DNA from: Hyphomicrobium denitrificans 1NES1 | GTDB taxonomy: Bacteria; Pseudomonadota; Alphaproteobacteria; Rhizobiales; Hyphomicrobiaceae | Reading direction: 5' to 3' | Length of the DNA stretch: 64,000 nt | NCBI RefSeq assembly: GCF_000230975.2 | Contig: NC_021172.1 | Location: 3,162,001-3,226,000, forward strand | Position numbers and translations under genes: made by a program | The notes under the pieces: generated by a model | Told to the model about the DNA's origin: nothing | Seen by the model: only the letters and a program-made list of their open reading frames with translations | The model's database searches: none | Shown: in pieces, positions 27,840 to 36,361 of the stretch | Layout of the letters: the number at the start of each line of letters is the position of its first letter | Position numbering within the stretch: position 1 is the first letter of the stretch

Positions 27840-28348
27840 TCGATCACGAACCCGCCGATCAGCAATCCGAGAATTGCCCCGCGGCCACGAATTTTGGCTC
27901 GGTCCTCCAGTTGCTCGCGCAGGTTCTGGAGGCCCCTTACCCCCTGAATGTCCGCAACCGTCAAACCCTTGAGGTAGGCGATGATATCTTCGCGGACTTC
28001 GTCCTTGAGCAAGCCGGATTCGGATGTGCCGTGTACGGCGACAATCGATATATCCAATCGGACCCGCGACTTTGGCTCGCCGCTCAAGTCGACGATGATG
28101 GACGGGATGGCAATCTCCAGGGCATCACTTGGAAAGCGTCCCGATATCGGCGTTTGAGGTGCGGCGCTTGCAGGTTTTGCTTCTCCGACGGGAGCAGGTG
28201 GGGTGCCGACCGGAATAGCGAAATATCCAAAAACGCCGCCTCCGCCGATGCCAAGCACAACCGCCAGCAGCATGGATTTTACGAGATCCGCAGTGCTCGG
28301 GCCGGCGGCCGGAGCATTTCCGTTGCTTGTTATGAGCGCCTGCGCCAT
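27836..28348 (-). CDS. fliL: Flagellar basal body-associated protein FliL
   Basis: A 170-residue single-pass membrane protein that surrounds the stator and supports torque. One membrane helix (about 22-45, VKSMLLAVVLGIGGGGVFGYFAI) precedes a short Pro/Ala linker and a periplasmic stomatin-like domain (IAIPSIIVDLSGEPKSRVRLDISIVAV ... LREQLEDRAKIRGRGAILGLLIGGFVIE). It lies between flgH and fliP and overlaps fliP by four bases. Confidence 0.9.
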   Translation of the reverse strand: MAQALITSNGNAPAAGPSTADLVKSMLLAVVLGIGGGGVFGYFAIPVGTPPAPVGEAKPASAAPQTPISGRFPSDALEIAIPSIIVDLSGEPKSRVRLDISIVAVHGTSESGLLKDEVREDIIAYLKGLTVADIQGVRGLQNLREQLEDRAKIRGRGAILGLLIGGFVIE

Positions 28349-28362
28349 GCCCCACCTCGATC

Positions 28363-29103
28363 CTAGAACGGTGACACGATGTCGAGAATCTGTTGGCCAT
28401 AGGCCGGCTGCTGAACCTCCATCACGCGGCCCCGGCCGCCGTAGGAAACGCGCGCTTCCGCAATCTTGTCGTAGGAAATCTGGTTGTCCGTCGAAATATC
28501 GCGAGGCCGAATGACGCCGGCGACGCTCAACACGCGGACCTCGAAATTGACGCGCACCTCCTGCGTACCGCTGATCACCAGATTGCCGTTGGGCAGCACC
28601 TCGCTGACGACCGCCGCGATGAGCAAATTGATGTTTTCGGACCGGGTTATGCCGCCCTTTGAATCCGTCGATGTCGTGCGATCGAGGTTGCCGTCCAATT
28701 TTCCCGAACCCGATGAACCTGCCCCGCCGAAGCCGAAATCGAAATCCAACGCCGATGTAAGTCCGACGCTTGAATCGCGAGAACGATTGAGCGTGTTGTC
28801 GAGCGATGCTTGATCCTTGATCTGCACCTTGACGGTGACAACGTCTCCGATCTTGAAAGCGCGCGCGTCACGGAAGAGGTCGGCTCCGGAATCGCGCCAC
28901 GTCGAGTTGCCCGAGGTATAAGCGGCTTTCGTGACCGGAAGCTGGACGTGCGGCAGGCGATCAGGCAGCAGGCCGCTTCCGACCGGAGACATGACGGGCT
29001 CGCGCCCGACCTCTTTCAATTGATCCATTGCGCAGGCCGGCAGCAAAAGCGCCAGGCATGCTGCAGCGAGCGGGATCGGTCTCGGCCTATTGATGCTGCG
29101 CAT
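28363..29103 (-). CDS. flgH: Flagellar L-ring lipoprotein FlgH
   Basis: Forms the outer-membrane bushing of the flagellum. From the start at 29103 (MRSINRPRP) it has 246 residues, with a lipoprotein signal ending LLPA/C (lipid-bearing C24) and the family core WRDSGADLFRDARAFKIGDVVTVKVQIKDQASLDNTLNRSRDSS and ending in VMEVQQPAYGQQILDIVSPF. The start lies inside the last 17 bases of motE. An upstream frame would disturb the lipoprotein signal and was rejected. Confidence 0.95.
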   Translation of the reverse strand: MRSINRPRPIPLAAACLALLLPACAMDQLKEVGREPVMSPVGSGLLPDRLPHVQLPVTKAAYTSGNSTWRDSGADLFRDARAFKIGDVVTVKVQIKDQASLDNTLNRSRDSSVGLTSALDFDFGFGGAGSSGSGKLDGNLDRTTSTDSKGGITRSENINLLIAAVVSEVLPNGNLVISGTQEVRVNFEVRVLSVAGVIRPRDISTDNQISYDKIAEARVSYGGRGRVMEVQQPAYGQQILDIVSPF

Positions 29104-29695
29104 TGGCCATCGACTCCAGCTTCGTCGCGACCTCACCGGCGCCCGCAATAATTGCGGTCAGGCGCGAGGCTTTCGTTGCGTCCATCTCTGCCAACACGAG
29201 GCTGCTGGCCTTCGGGGAAAGCTTCGACGTGATTGCAGCTGCGGTGAGTTCGTCCATCGCCGTGAGCTGGCTCGCCGCCGCGTCTGGCTTCATCTTGCTG
29301 TAGATCTCCACGAGCGAGTCCGTTGCGTGCGCCGTGAAGTCTTCCCGCTTCTTGACCCAGCTTTTCAGCTCTGCCGTTTTTGCATCGAGAATTGCAACGC
29401 GTTCGGCAAGCTCCTTGCGGGCCTTCTCGAGATTGCTCGTCTGCTGCGCAATCTGCGCTGCGGCCGCCGCATCGACGATGCTTGAGCAGTATTGCTCAGC
29501 GGGGCTCAACTGCTGGGGCGTGACCGGCGGCAGAGGCAGCGAATCGGCGGCCCGTCTTTCCTTGTCGGCTTTGGCGTCGTCTGCAGCGATAGCCGGAACG
29601 GAGAACAGAATCGTGACGGCAATGATGCACGCGGAGCAGCCATATCGCGAAGCTCGCGACGGCCGGGCTTGTCCCTGCGCGGACTCGGTCGTCAT
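29087..29695 (-). CDS. motE: Periplasmic chaperone MotE
   Basis: A 202-residue exported protein. In Sinorhizobium MotE is a dedicated chaperone that stabilises MotC in the periplasm. There is a hydrophobic signal (CSACIIAVTILFSVPAIA), a coiled-coil region (about 80-125, SNLEKARKELAERVAILDAKTAELKSWVKKRE) and a C-terminal MgtE-N-like helical domain (MKPDAAASQLTAMDELTAAAITSKLSPKASSLVLAEMD). It overlaps flgI by four bases and flgH by 17. Its client gene motC is 7 kb to the left. Confidence 0.88.
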   Translation of the reverse strand: MTTESAQGQARPSRASRYGCSACIIAVTILFSVPAIAADDAKADKERRAADSLPLPPVTPQQLSPAEQYCSSIVDAAAAAQIAQQTSNLEKARKELAERVAILDAKTAELKSWVKKREDFTAHATDSLVEIYSKMKPDAAASQLTAMDELTAAAITSKLSPKASSLVLAEMDATKASRLTAIIAGAGEVATKLESMANAQHQ

Positions 29696-30795
29696 TGCAC
29701 CACCAGCTCAGCTTGCAGCGCGCCAGCGGACTTCATTGCCTGCAGAATGGCTATGATGCCGATGGGCTTCAGCCCCATGCGGTTGAGCGCCGAAACGAGC
29801 TCGCGAAGACTTGCACCGCGTACAGTTTCGACGTTGCCGCCGGCCTCGTGGACATCTACCTCGGTATCGGGAACGGTCACCGTTTCACCACGCGAGAACG
29901 GCAACGGTTGCGAGACCTTGGGCTGCTCCTTCACGCGCACGGTGATATTCCCGTGCGCGACGGCCACGGTCGAAATGCGCACTTCGCTTCCGATGACGAT
30001 CGTTCCCGTTCTTTCGTCGATGACGACGCGCGCCGTCTGATCGGGATCGACGGTAATTTCGCCGATTTCCGCGAAAAGGCGCGTCGTCGAAAGACCTCGC
30101 GGGCGGTTGAGCGAGATGCTCTGAAAGTCTTCGGCCGTCGCGACCTTCATGCCGTACCGCTGGCGCGCATAGGCATTGATTGCATCCTGGATGCGGACGG
30201 CGGTCGTAAAATCAGGATTGCGCAACTCCAGCACGAGCGGCATACCCTCGACAGACATACCTGGAGCGTTCTGCTCTACGATCGCGCCATTCGGGATGCG
30301 TCCGCGCGTGGGAATGCCCGACGTAATGCTTTCGGCGGCGCCTTTCGCGAGATAGCCGGAGATGGTGATCTGGCCCTGCGCCGCGGCATAGATCACCTGA
30401 TCGGCTCCCGACAGCGACGTCAGAATCAGAGAACCGCCGGCAAGCGATTTTGCGTCGCCCATCGACGATACGGTGACGTCAAAGCGCGAGCCCTTGGTCG
30501 CGAAGGGCGGGAGCTCAGCCGTGACCATGACGGCAGCGACGTTGCGCGTGCGTGGCTCATACTGAGAGCCGCGGATGTTGACGCCCATGCGATCGAGCAT
30601 CGCCTGGACGGACTGCTGGGTGAACGGCGAGTTGCGGAGCGTGTCGCCTGTTCCATTCAATCCGACGACAAGGCCGTAACCGACAAGCTGGTTGACGCGA
30701 ATGCCTTTGACGTCGGTTATGTCCTTGATGCGCGTCGCAGCGCAGGCGGAGCCCGCACCGAGAACAAAAAGCAGCAATGCGACGCAGATCTTCAT
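29692..30795 (-). CDS. flgI: Flagellar P-ring protein FlgI
   Basis: The periplasmic ring around the rod, 367 residues. It has a signal peptide ([20 protein letters not shown]) followed by the canonical RIKDITDVKGIRVNQLVGYGLVVGLNGTGD and the C-terminal VPDTEVDVHEAGGNVETVRGASLRELVSALNRMGLKPIGIIAILQAMKSAGALQAELVVQ. Length and motifs are fully typical. It overlaps flgA upstream and motE downstream by four bases each. Confidence 0.97.
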   Translation of the reverse strand: MKICVALLLFVLGAGSACAATRIKDITDVKGIRVNQLVGYGLVVGLNGTGDTLRNSPFTQQSVQAMLDRMGVNIRGSQYEPRTRNVAAVMVTAELPPFATKGSRFDVTVSSMGDAKSLAGGSLILTSLSGADQVIYAAAQGQITISGYLAKGAAESITSGIPTRGRIPNGAIVEQNAPGMSVEGMPLVLELRNPDFTTAVRIQDAINAYARQRYGMKVATAEDFQSISLNRPRGLSTTRLFAEIGEITVDPDQTARVVIDERTGTIVIGSEVRISTVAVAHGNITVRVKEQPKVSQPLPFSRGETVTVPDTEVDVHEAGGNVETVRGASLRELVSALNRMGLKPIGIIAILQAMKSAGALQAELVVQ

Positions 30796-31253
30796 TGCAC
30801 ATCGACCGCCAGCGTTTGATCCGGCTGGACACGCGCCTTGAACAGGACGCCGCTCGCCGGATTACGCACGGAAATCGTTTCGCCGACCGCACCGGCCTGT
30901 TGCGGAATGCCTTCACCGACGATCGACAGCGATTCCGAATTGTAAATGACCTTGTAGGGCCGGCCCTGCAGCACGACATCCTGCTCGCGAACAGCCGAGC
31001 GCGGCACGTATTCGTTTCGCATCAAAGTTCGACGCGCCACCTTGCCGACGAGGTCTTTCGGATTTTCGCCAAAGACGGCAGAATTTTCGGAGTTGACCCG
31101 GATTTTTCGTTCGACGAGCACGTCGGCCGTGATCATGTCGCCGGGATATATGACGTTGCGCGGCACAAAGACCGTGCGCACGCCATCGTCGGCATAGGCG
31201 ACACTGCCTAAGCAGAGAAGAATGAGCATGCTAAGTCCGATAGGCTTCATCAT
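30792..31253 (-). CDS. flgA: P-ring assembly chaperone FlgA
   Basis: A 153-residue periplasmic protein that assists FlgI ring assembly. It has a signal peptide ([17 protein letters not shown]) and a SAF-type domain with [22 protein letters not shown] and [23 protein letters not shown], then the beta-rich end [31 protein letters not shown]. It is short relative to the enterobacterial protein, as in other alphaproteobacteria. It overlaps flgG and flgI by four bases each. Confidence 0.93.
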   Translation of the reverse strand: MMKPIGLSMLILLCLGSVAYADDGVRTVFVPRNVIYPGDMITADVLVERKIRVNSENSAVFGENPKDLVGKVARRTLMRNEYVPRSAVREQDVVLQGRPYKVIYNSESLSIVGEGIPQQAGAVGETISVRNPASGVLFKARVQPDQTLAVDVQ

Positions 31254-32038
31254 GGCATGTTCTTCGTGATGGTGCTGAACATGTCGTCGGCAGCGCTGAT
31301 GACCTTTGAATTCATTTCATAGGCACGCTGCGCCGCGATCAGCTCGGTGATCTCTTTCACCGGATCGACGTTGGAGCTTTCGAGATAACCCTGATGGATC
31401 TTTGCGTAGCCCGGATCGCCGGGGTTGCCTATGTTGGCTTGGCCTGACGCTTGCGTTTCGCGGAAAAGGTTGCCGCCGAGCGCATCAAGACCCGTCTCGT
31501 TCGAAAAATTTGCGAGCGTCAGCTGCCCCAGAAGCTGCTGCTGCCCCGTCGCGCCGATGATCGCATAGACCTGCCCGGCGGAGTTGATCTGAACGTCGGT
31601 CGCAGTCTGCGGAATAATAATGTTCGGAATGACGAGATTGCCATCGAGCGTGACGAGCTGGCCGTTCGCATCCTTGTTGAAGGCGCCGTCGCGGGTATAA
31701 AGAATCTCATTGTTTTCGCCCTGAACTTGAAAGTAGCCGTTGCCGTCGAGCGCCAGGTCGAGCTTGTTGCTGGTCGGAGACAAGGCGCCCTGCATGGAGA
31801 GGTGGCGAATGGCGACGGTGCGAACGCCAAGGCCAAGCTGATTGCCTTCCGGAATCATGGTGTCATCGTCGCGCGCCAGGGTGCCGGCAGCGCGATCGGT
31901 CTGATAAAGAAGGTCAGTGAATTCGGCGCGAGCGCGCTTGAAGCCCGTCGTGTTGATGTTGGCGACGTTATTGGCGATCACTTCGACGTTGGTCTGCTGT
32001 GCCGACATGCCCGTCGCGGCAATTGAAAGCGCTCTCAT
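31250..32038 (-). CDS. flgG: Distal rod protein FlgG
   Basis: A 262-residue axial protein of the flagellar rod. It has the N-terminal rod motif ([31 protein letters not shown]), the FlgG-specific region [36 protein letters not shown], and the C-terminal [40 protein letters not shown]. It follows fliE by 11 bases and overlaps flgA by four. Confidence 0.97.
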   Translation of the reverse strand: MRALSIAATGMSAQQTNVEVIANNVANINTTGFKRARAEFTDLLYQTDRAAGTLARDDDTMIPEGNQLGLGVRTVAIRHLSMQGALSPTSNKLDLALDGNGYFQVQGENNEILYTRDGAFNKDANGQLVTLDGNLVIPNIIIPQTATDVQINSAGQVYAIIGATGQQQLLGQLTLANFSNETGLDALGGNLFRETQASGQANIGNPGDPGYAKIHQGYLESSNVDPVKEITELIAAQRAYEMNSKVISAADDMFSTITKNMP

Positions 32039-32049
32039 CGATTACGACC

Positions 32050-32376
32050 TCAAATCTGCATTCGGCTGATTTCCTGGTAAGCGCTCACGACTTTGTCGCG
32101 GACCGCCACCACCGTCTGAAGCGTCTGCTCGGCCATCATGACGGCTTGCACGACCTGCTGCAGCGACGCTTGCCCTTTCATACCGGCTGTTGCCGTCGTT
32201 TCGCCGGCCTTGATCGTCGAGATTGCATCCGCCGCCATCGACGCGAGCGTGTCGGCGAAATCGGCCTGAGGCGCGGGGCCGGGAGACGCCGGTGGTGCAA
32301 CCGCTGGGGCGGCCGATGCCGCAGCGCCGCCTATGCGATTGATTTCGGGCGAAAGCATCGCAATCGATAAGCTCAT
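32050..32376 (-). CDS. fliE: Flagellar hook-basal body protein FliE
   Basis: A 108-residue protein that links the MS ring to the rod. The C-terminal conserved segment TTATAGMKGQASLQQVVQAVMMAEQTLQTVVAVRDKVVSAYQEISRMQI is typical; the N-terminal half is Ala/Pro-rich. The start overlaps the flgC stop by four bases. Confidence 0.95.
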   Translation of the reverse strand: MSLSIAMLSPEINRIGGAAASAAPAVAPPASPGPAPQADFADTLASMAADAISTIKAGETTATAGMKGQASLQQVVQAVMMAEQTLQTVVAVRDKVVSAYQEISRMQI

Positions 32377-32792
32377 GTCGACCTCATCAGATCGATGGTC
32401 ATTGAGACGAGTTCGCGGACTTGCTTGATGACTTGCGTGTTCGCCGTGTAGGAGCGCGACGCTTCGCGCATGTCGGCGAGCTCAACCAGCATGTTGACGT
32501 TCGGCATCTTGACCATGCCGTTGGCATCGGCTGCCGCATTGCCGGGCATGTATTGGGTTTCGAATGGCGTTTCATCGCGTGAGATCTGGTCGACTTGCAC
32601 CACGTCTACGCCAGCATTCTCATCCATGATGCTGTGAAAGCTGATCGTCTTGCGCTGGTATGGATCGGCGCCGGGCGTCTTGCCGGTCGTCGAGGCGTTC
32701 GCGATATTTTCCGAGACAACCCGCATGCGGGCTGACTGTGCAAAGAGTCCTGAAGCTGCGGATTTTGCGGATGCAAGGAGAGGATCGCTCAT
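32373..32792 (-). CDS. flgC: Proximal rod protein FlgC
   Basis: A 139-residue rod subunit. It has an N-terminal motif RMRVVSENIANASTTGKTPGADPYQRK and the C-terminal end PNVNMLVELADMREASRSYTANTQVIKQVRELVSMTIDL. It is two bases from flgB and overlaps fliE by four. Confidence 0.96.
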   Translation of the reverse strand: MSDPLLASAKSAASGLFAQSARMRVVSENIANASTTGKTPGADPYQRKTISFHSIMDENAGVDVVQVDQISRDETPFETQYMPGNAAADANGMVKMPNVNMLVELADMREASRSYTANTQVIKQVRELVSMTIDLMRST

Positions 32793-32794
32793 CT

Positions 32795-33172
32795 CTAGCC
32801 CTTCGTAACCGTTTGCAGCATGTTCGCGAATGTCTTCAGGATCTGCGTATTCGTGCTGTAACTGCGCATCACGTCATTCGACTTGAGGAATTCCTGCTCG
32901 AGGCTGACGTCGTTACCGGATACCAAGACCTCGGCCTGATAGGGATCATTGTCGCGAGCCTGGACTGTCCCATCGCCGGAGGGTGAGAAATGATCGGGAT
33001 TCGTCACGGCCATCGGAACGGACTTGCGCATCGCTTCTTCGAAGCTTTCGACGTCCTTCGCCTTGTATCCAGGCGTATTGGCGTTCGCGACGTTCTGGGA
33101 AATCACCGACTGGCGCTGCGCAAGCCACTCGTTTTGGCGAAATGCCAGGTCAAAGAGTTGCAGGGGCTGCAT
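32795..33172 (-). CDS. flgB: Proximal rod protein FlgB
   Basis: A 125-residue rod subunit from the start at 33172 (MQPLQLFDLAF). The motif RQSVISQNVANANTPGYKAKDVESF and the C-terminus DVMRSYSTNTQILKTFANMLQTVTKG are typical. A frame starting 21 residues earlier has no family support. It begins the flgB-flgC-fliE-flgG-flgA-flgI block. Confidence 0.95.
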   Translation of the reverse strand: MQPLQLFDLAFRQNEWLAQRQSVISQNVANANTPGYKAKDVESFEEAMRKSVPMAVTNPDHFSPSGDGTVQARDNDPYQAEVLVSGNDVSLEQEFLKSNDVMRSYSTNTQILKTFANMLQTVTKG

Positions 33173-33281
33173 TAGGCGGATCCTCGATATGGCCCTACCC
33201 TGTTTGCATGCGCTCGCTTGCGTCGACCTGAACAAATGGCCGGAGGGCAGAAATCATGAGGCAGGATGTCAGCTTTCGTCT

Positions 33282-33704
33282 CTAGTTCAGGCGGGCTTCG
33301 CCCAGCGCATCATGCAGACGATTCGTATTCTGATCGGGCCCGAGTGATTCGCCCTCGAAAGAGATGTAGGTGATCTCAACGCCAGCCTCCTCCGCTTCAA
33401 GCAGCAGGCGGAAATAAACGTGGATGGCCTGGTGGTGGAATTCCATATCAAACGATACGCACGGCTCCGTTCCCCAGTCGAGATAGACATCTCCCGAATG
33501 GCCGAACTTCAGAGTTTCGGGTTTGAAGGAGAGCTCGATCGATGCCTGCACAAGCGCGCCGACGCTGCCGATCTGCCCAGACTTTAAATAGGTGACGATA
33601 TCGGGCAGGTCGATCAACCGCAGATCGGCCGCGACGCTCCGGACGCTATCGCCCAGAATCCTCTCACGTTCAAAAGAGTGGTCGACCCTAACCTTCTGTA
33701 TCAT
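33282..33704 (-). CDS. Unknown protein between flhB and flgB
   Basis: A 140-residue, soluble, acidic protein with no signal or membrane helix. It has a mixed alpha/beta look: ADLRLIDLPDIVTYLKSGQIGSVGALVQASIELSF, then GDVYLDWGTEPCVSFDMEFHHQAIHVYFRLLLEAEEAGVEITYISFEGE. It sits 14 bases after flhB and 109 before flgB, in the middle of the flagellar run, so it is almost certainly expressed with motility genes. No family was recognised. It could be a cytoplasmic assembly factor, but that is a guess. Confidence 0.65.
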   Translation of the reverse strand: MIQKVRVDHSFERERILGDSVRSVAADLRLIDLPDIVTYLKSGQIGSVGALVQASIELSFKPETLKFGHSGDVYLDWGTEPCVSFDMEFHHQAIHVYFRLLLEAEEAGVEITYISFEGESLGPDQNTNRLHDALGEARLN

Positions 33705-33718
33705 CGGCGAACGTCCCT

Positions 33719-34801
33719 TCAGGCGCGGACGGGGGTTTGGCGATTCCGTCGCGCCTGCAGACGGATCAGGATTTCCGCAATGGCTCTGTAGAACTCAACG
33801 GGGATCATTTGATCCACCTCCACTTTTGCATAGAGGGACCTTGCGAGAGCCTTGTCTTCTATAATTGGGATGCCATTTTCTTCCGCGATCTTGCGAATCT
33901 TCAGTGCAATGATGTCCTGCCCCTTGGCCACGACGCGCGGCGCCCCGCCTTCCGAGCGCACGTAGCGCAACGCCACGGAGAAGTGCGTGGGATTGGCGAT
34001 CACAATCGTTGCCCGCGGCACGCCTTTCAACATGCGCTGGCGCGTCCGGGCCCTGGCAATCGAGCGGCGCCGCGCCTTCATGTGCGGATCGCCCTCCATC
34101 TGCTTCTGCTCGTCCTTGATTTCCTGCCGAGCCATGCGCAGAGAGCGTCGCCACAGCACGTGCGCGACGGGCAGATCGAAGATCAGAAGCGTAAAGGACA
34201 ACAGCGCCAAGGCCGTCAGCAGCGCGACCACGCTTTTCTGGGACAAAGCCAGAATTGCCGAGGGGTCGTTCCAGATCGAGTTCGTGAAATCGTGCCACAT
34301 ATACATCAGGATCGCGACGCTCGTCACAACGACGACGATCAGCCTGAGCGACAATTTCATGAATTCGACAAGGCCTGATAGACTGAAGATGCGCTTCAAG
34401 CCCTTGCTTGGAGAGAGGCGCGAGATATCGGGAATGACGCGCTTGGCGACAGGAACGGGGGGATTCTGCACGACGGAGGCGATAACGCCTGCGGCGCCGA
34501 ATGCCAGGATGATGGGCGCCGTTACGCCCGCGGCTGCCTTGCCGACGACATCGAACAGCAGCATCACGTCGCCGCCGTTTCCGAGATGGATCGATCCGGC
34601 ATTTGCAAGCAACCCCACAAGCAGGCTGCCGAGGTGACTTGCAAAAGTCTGTCCGAGCACCGCGATAACCAGCAGCGCCGCCATCAAATACATGAAATTC
34701 GGAACTTCGCGCGATGCCGGGACATTGCCGTCGCCGCGCGCATCCGCGAGCCGTTTGTCGGTTGCTTCCTCTGTCCGGCTTTGCTGGTCTTGTTCGGACA
34801 C
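33719..34801 (-). CDS. flhB: Flagellar export switch protein FlhB
   Basis: A 360-residue inner-membrane protein that changes export specificity from hook to filament. It has four membrane helices (about 33-56, 85-112, 150-170, 185-212) and a cytoplasmic domain with the self-cleavage tetrapeptide NPTH at 270-273 (IVIANPTHFSVALRY). The preceding RRRSIARARTRQRM basic stretch is typical. It lies 23 bases after fliG. All features of an active FlhB are visible. Confidence 0.97.
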   Translation of the reverse strand: MSEQDQQSRTEEATDKRLADARGDGNVPASREVPNFMYLMAALLVIAVLGQTFASHLGSLLVGLLANAGSIHLGNGGDVMLLFDVVGKAAAGVTAPIILAFGAAGVIASVVQNPPVPVAKRVIPDISRLSPSKGLKRIFSLSGLVEFMKLSLRLIVVVVTSVAILMYMWHDFTNSIWNDPSAILALSQKSVVALLTALALLSFTLLIFDLPVAHVLWRRSLRMARQEIKDEQKQMEGDPHMKARRRSIARARTRQRMLKGVPRATIVIANPTHFSVALRYVRSEGGAPRVVAKGQDIIALKIRKIAEENGIPIIEDKALARSLYAKVEVDQMIPVEFYRAIAEILIRLQARRNRQTPVRA

Positions 34802-34824
34802 TGAAAGATCCTGCCGCTATCGGA

Positions 34825-35835
34825 TTAAGCAGCGTCCTGAGAGGGAACCTCGATGGTGCCTTCCGCCGAAAGGCGCAATACCGAATCGACGATCGCGCGC
34901 CGCGCCTCGGCAATATCGCGGGCGGCCACGTTAGCGGGACTTTGCAATTCTGCTTCGGCCATGCGGCGAGCGCGCGGCGACAGCGCGGCCAAGACCTTGT
35001 CCTGGAGTTCCGCATCCGCGCCCTGCAGGGCAATAACCGTACGCTCGACCGGAATGCCATCCATCAGTACGGTCATGGCCCGAGCCGGGAGTCTGATGAG
35101 GTCTTCGAACTTGAACAGCATCTTACGTATGGCTTCGGCGTCTTTCGGCTTTATCGACGCGAGGTATTGCAAAACGGCCGCCGATTCGTCCTTGTCCATG
35201 TTATTCAGAATGCCGGCCATCGTGATGTGCTTGTCGGACGAGCGGCGGTCATTATCGAACAGCTCTTCGTGCAGCGATGTTTCAAGCGACTCGATGACTT
35301 GCGGTGCTACCTGACCGAGCCCCAGAATCCGATTCATCAGATCATTACGCTCGGCGGGTGAGAATTTCTTCAGAATGCTCGAAGCGCGCTCGCTCCCAAG
35401 GCGATCCAAGTAGTAGGCTGCAACCTGCGGCGACTGAGCGCGCATATACGCGTGCAAGACATCGTCCTGGAGCGCAGCAAACCGTGCCCAGATATCCTGA
35501 TGCGTCACGAAAGAATCGGCATCCAGTGACGACTTGTTTTCCGTAATGACGTCGGTTACGAGCCGCTTCACGTCTTCGGGGCGTCCGACGAACGGTGTGC
35601 CGAGGCCAAGCTGGCTTTCGAACTCTTCGACGATCTTTTCAAGCTCGGACGCCGAGATCGTCGGCATCACCTCGGTCGAGCGAACGATGATGTTCAGCTC
35701 TTCCGGGTTGAATTTTTTCAGGAGGCCGCTTGCCCTTTCCTTACCGAGGGCGAGAAGAAGGACGCCGACTTTCTCGGCTCCCGTCAGAGGACGAGAAGAT
35801 CCGTGTGAATCGGAGGCGACGTCTCGCGGCATCAT
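34825..35835 (-). CDS. fliG: Flagellar motor switch protein FliG
   Basis: The rotor protein that contacts MotA, 336 residues. It has an N-terminal FliF-binding domain (LTGAEKVGVLLLALGKERASGLLKKFNPEELNIIV), a middle domain with the EHPQ-like position reading RAQSPQVAAYYLDRLGSERASSILKKFSP, and a C-terminal torque helix with charged residues (FKFEDLIRLPARAMTVLMDGIPVERTVIALQGAD and ELQDKVLAALSPRARRM). It begins nine bases after fliN. Confidence 0.97.
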   Translation of the reverse strand: MMPRDVASDSHGSSRPLTGAEKVGVLLLALGKERASGLLKKFNPEELNIIVRSTEVMPTISASELEKIVEEFESQLGLGTPFVGRPEDVKRLVTDVITENKSSLDADSFVTHQDIWARFAALQDDVLHAYMRAQSPQVAAYYLDRLGSERASSILKKFSPAERNDLMNRILGLGQVAPQVIESLETSLHEELFDNDRRSSDKHITMAGILNNMDKDESAAVLQYLASIKPKDAEAIRKMLFKFEDLIRLPARAMTVLMDGIPVERTVIALQGADAELQDKVLAALSPRARRMAEAELQSPANVAARDIAEARRAIVDSVLRLSAEGTIEVPSQDAA

Positions 35836-35843
35836 GGGACCGC

Positions 35844-36281
35844 CTACTTGCCCGGGCTGAGCTTGCCGACTTGCGTCAGCACAACACCGAAGCGCGACGA
35901 TGCTTCATTGAGGACGACGACCTCGCCGCGGGCGATCAAATGCCCGTTCACGAGAATGTCGACAGGATCGCCGACCATCTTGTCGAGCTTGACGACCGAG
36001 CCCTTCGCGAGTTTCGCCAGAGTGGCGACGGGCATTTTCGCGGAGCCGAGCACGACCTTCATCATCACGGGCAATCCCGCGATCATGGCACTGTTATCGA
36101 CTTCGATGTGCGGTTCGCCCATGCCTGCGGCTTCGGAAGCGCTTGGCATGATGTCCGAAAACCCTTCAGGCTTGTCGCTCTCCGCGAAAGCGGTCGCAGC
36201 CATGCCGGCAAAGGGCTGATCGAAGTCTTGCACGGCTGCCTCGCCCCCGTGTTCTGTTTCGTCCATTTCACTTGCCGCCAT
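35844..36281 (-). CDS. fliN: Flagellar motor switch protein FliN
   Basis: A C-ring protein of 145 residues. The C-terminal SpoA domain (about 60-140) contains LPVMMKVVLGSAKMPVATLAKLAKGSVVKLDKMVGDPVDILVNGHLIARGEVVVLNEASSRFGVVLTQV, which is canonical. The N-terminal 58 residues are acidic and variable. It lies between fliM and fliG. Confidence 0.96.
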   Translation of the reverse strand: MAASEMDETEHGGEAAVQDFDQPFAGMAATAFAESDKPEGFSDIMPSASEAAGMGEPHIEVDNSAMIAGLPVMMKVVLGSAKMPVATLAKLAKGSVVKLDKMVGDPVDILVNGHLIARGEVVVLNEASSRFGVVLTQVGKLSPGK

Positions 36282-36361
36282 CGCCTGTGCCTTCGTTTCC
36301 TTAGTCGCCGATTCGCGATAATTGCTGCTGAAACCTGCCGCAGCCTTGTGGGGTGCGTTCC

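Noticed and set aside
29695..30819. Plus-strand open frame of 374 codons opposite flgI
   Set aside because: A mirror frame produced by the codon bias of flgI; the translation has no domain character and no ribosome site.
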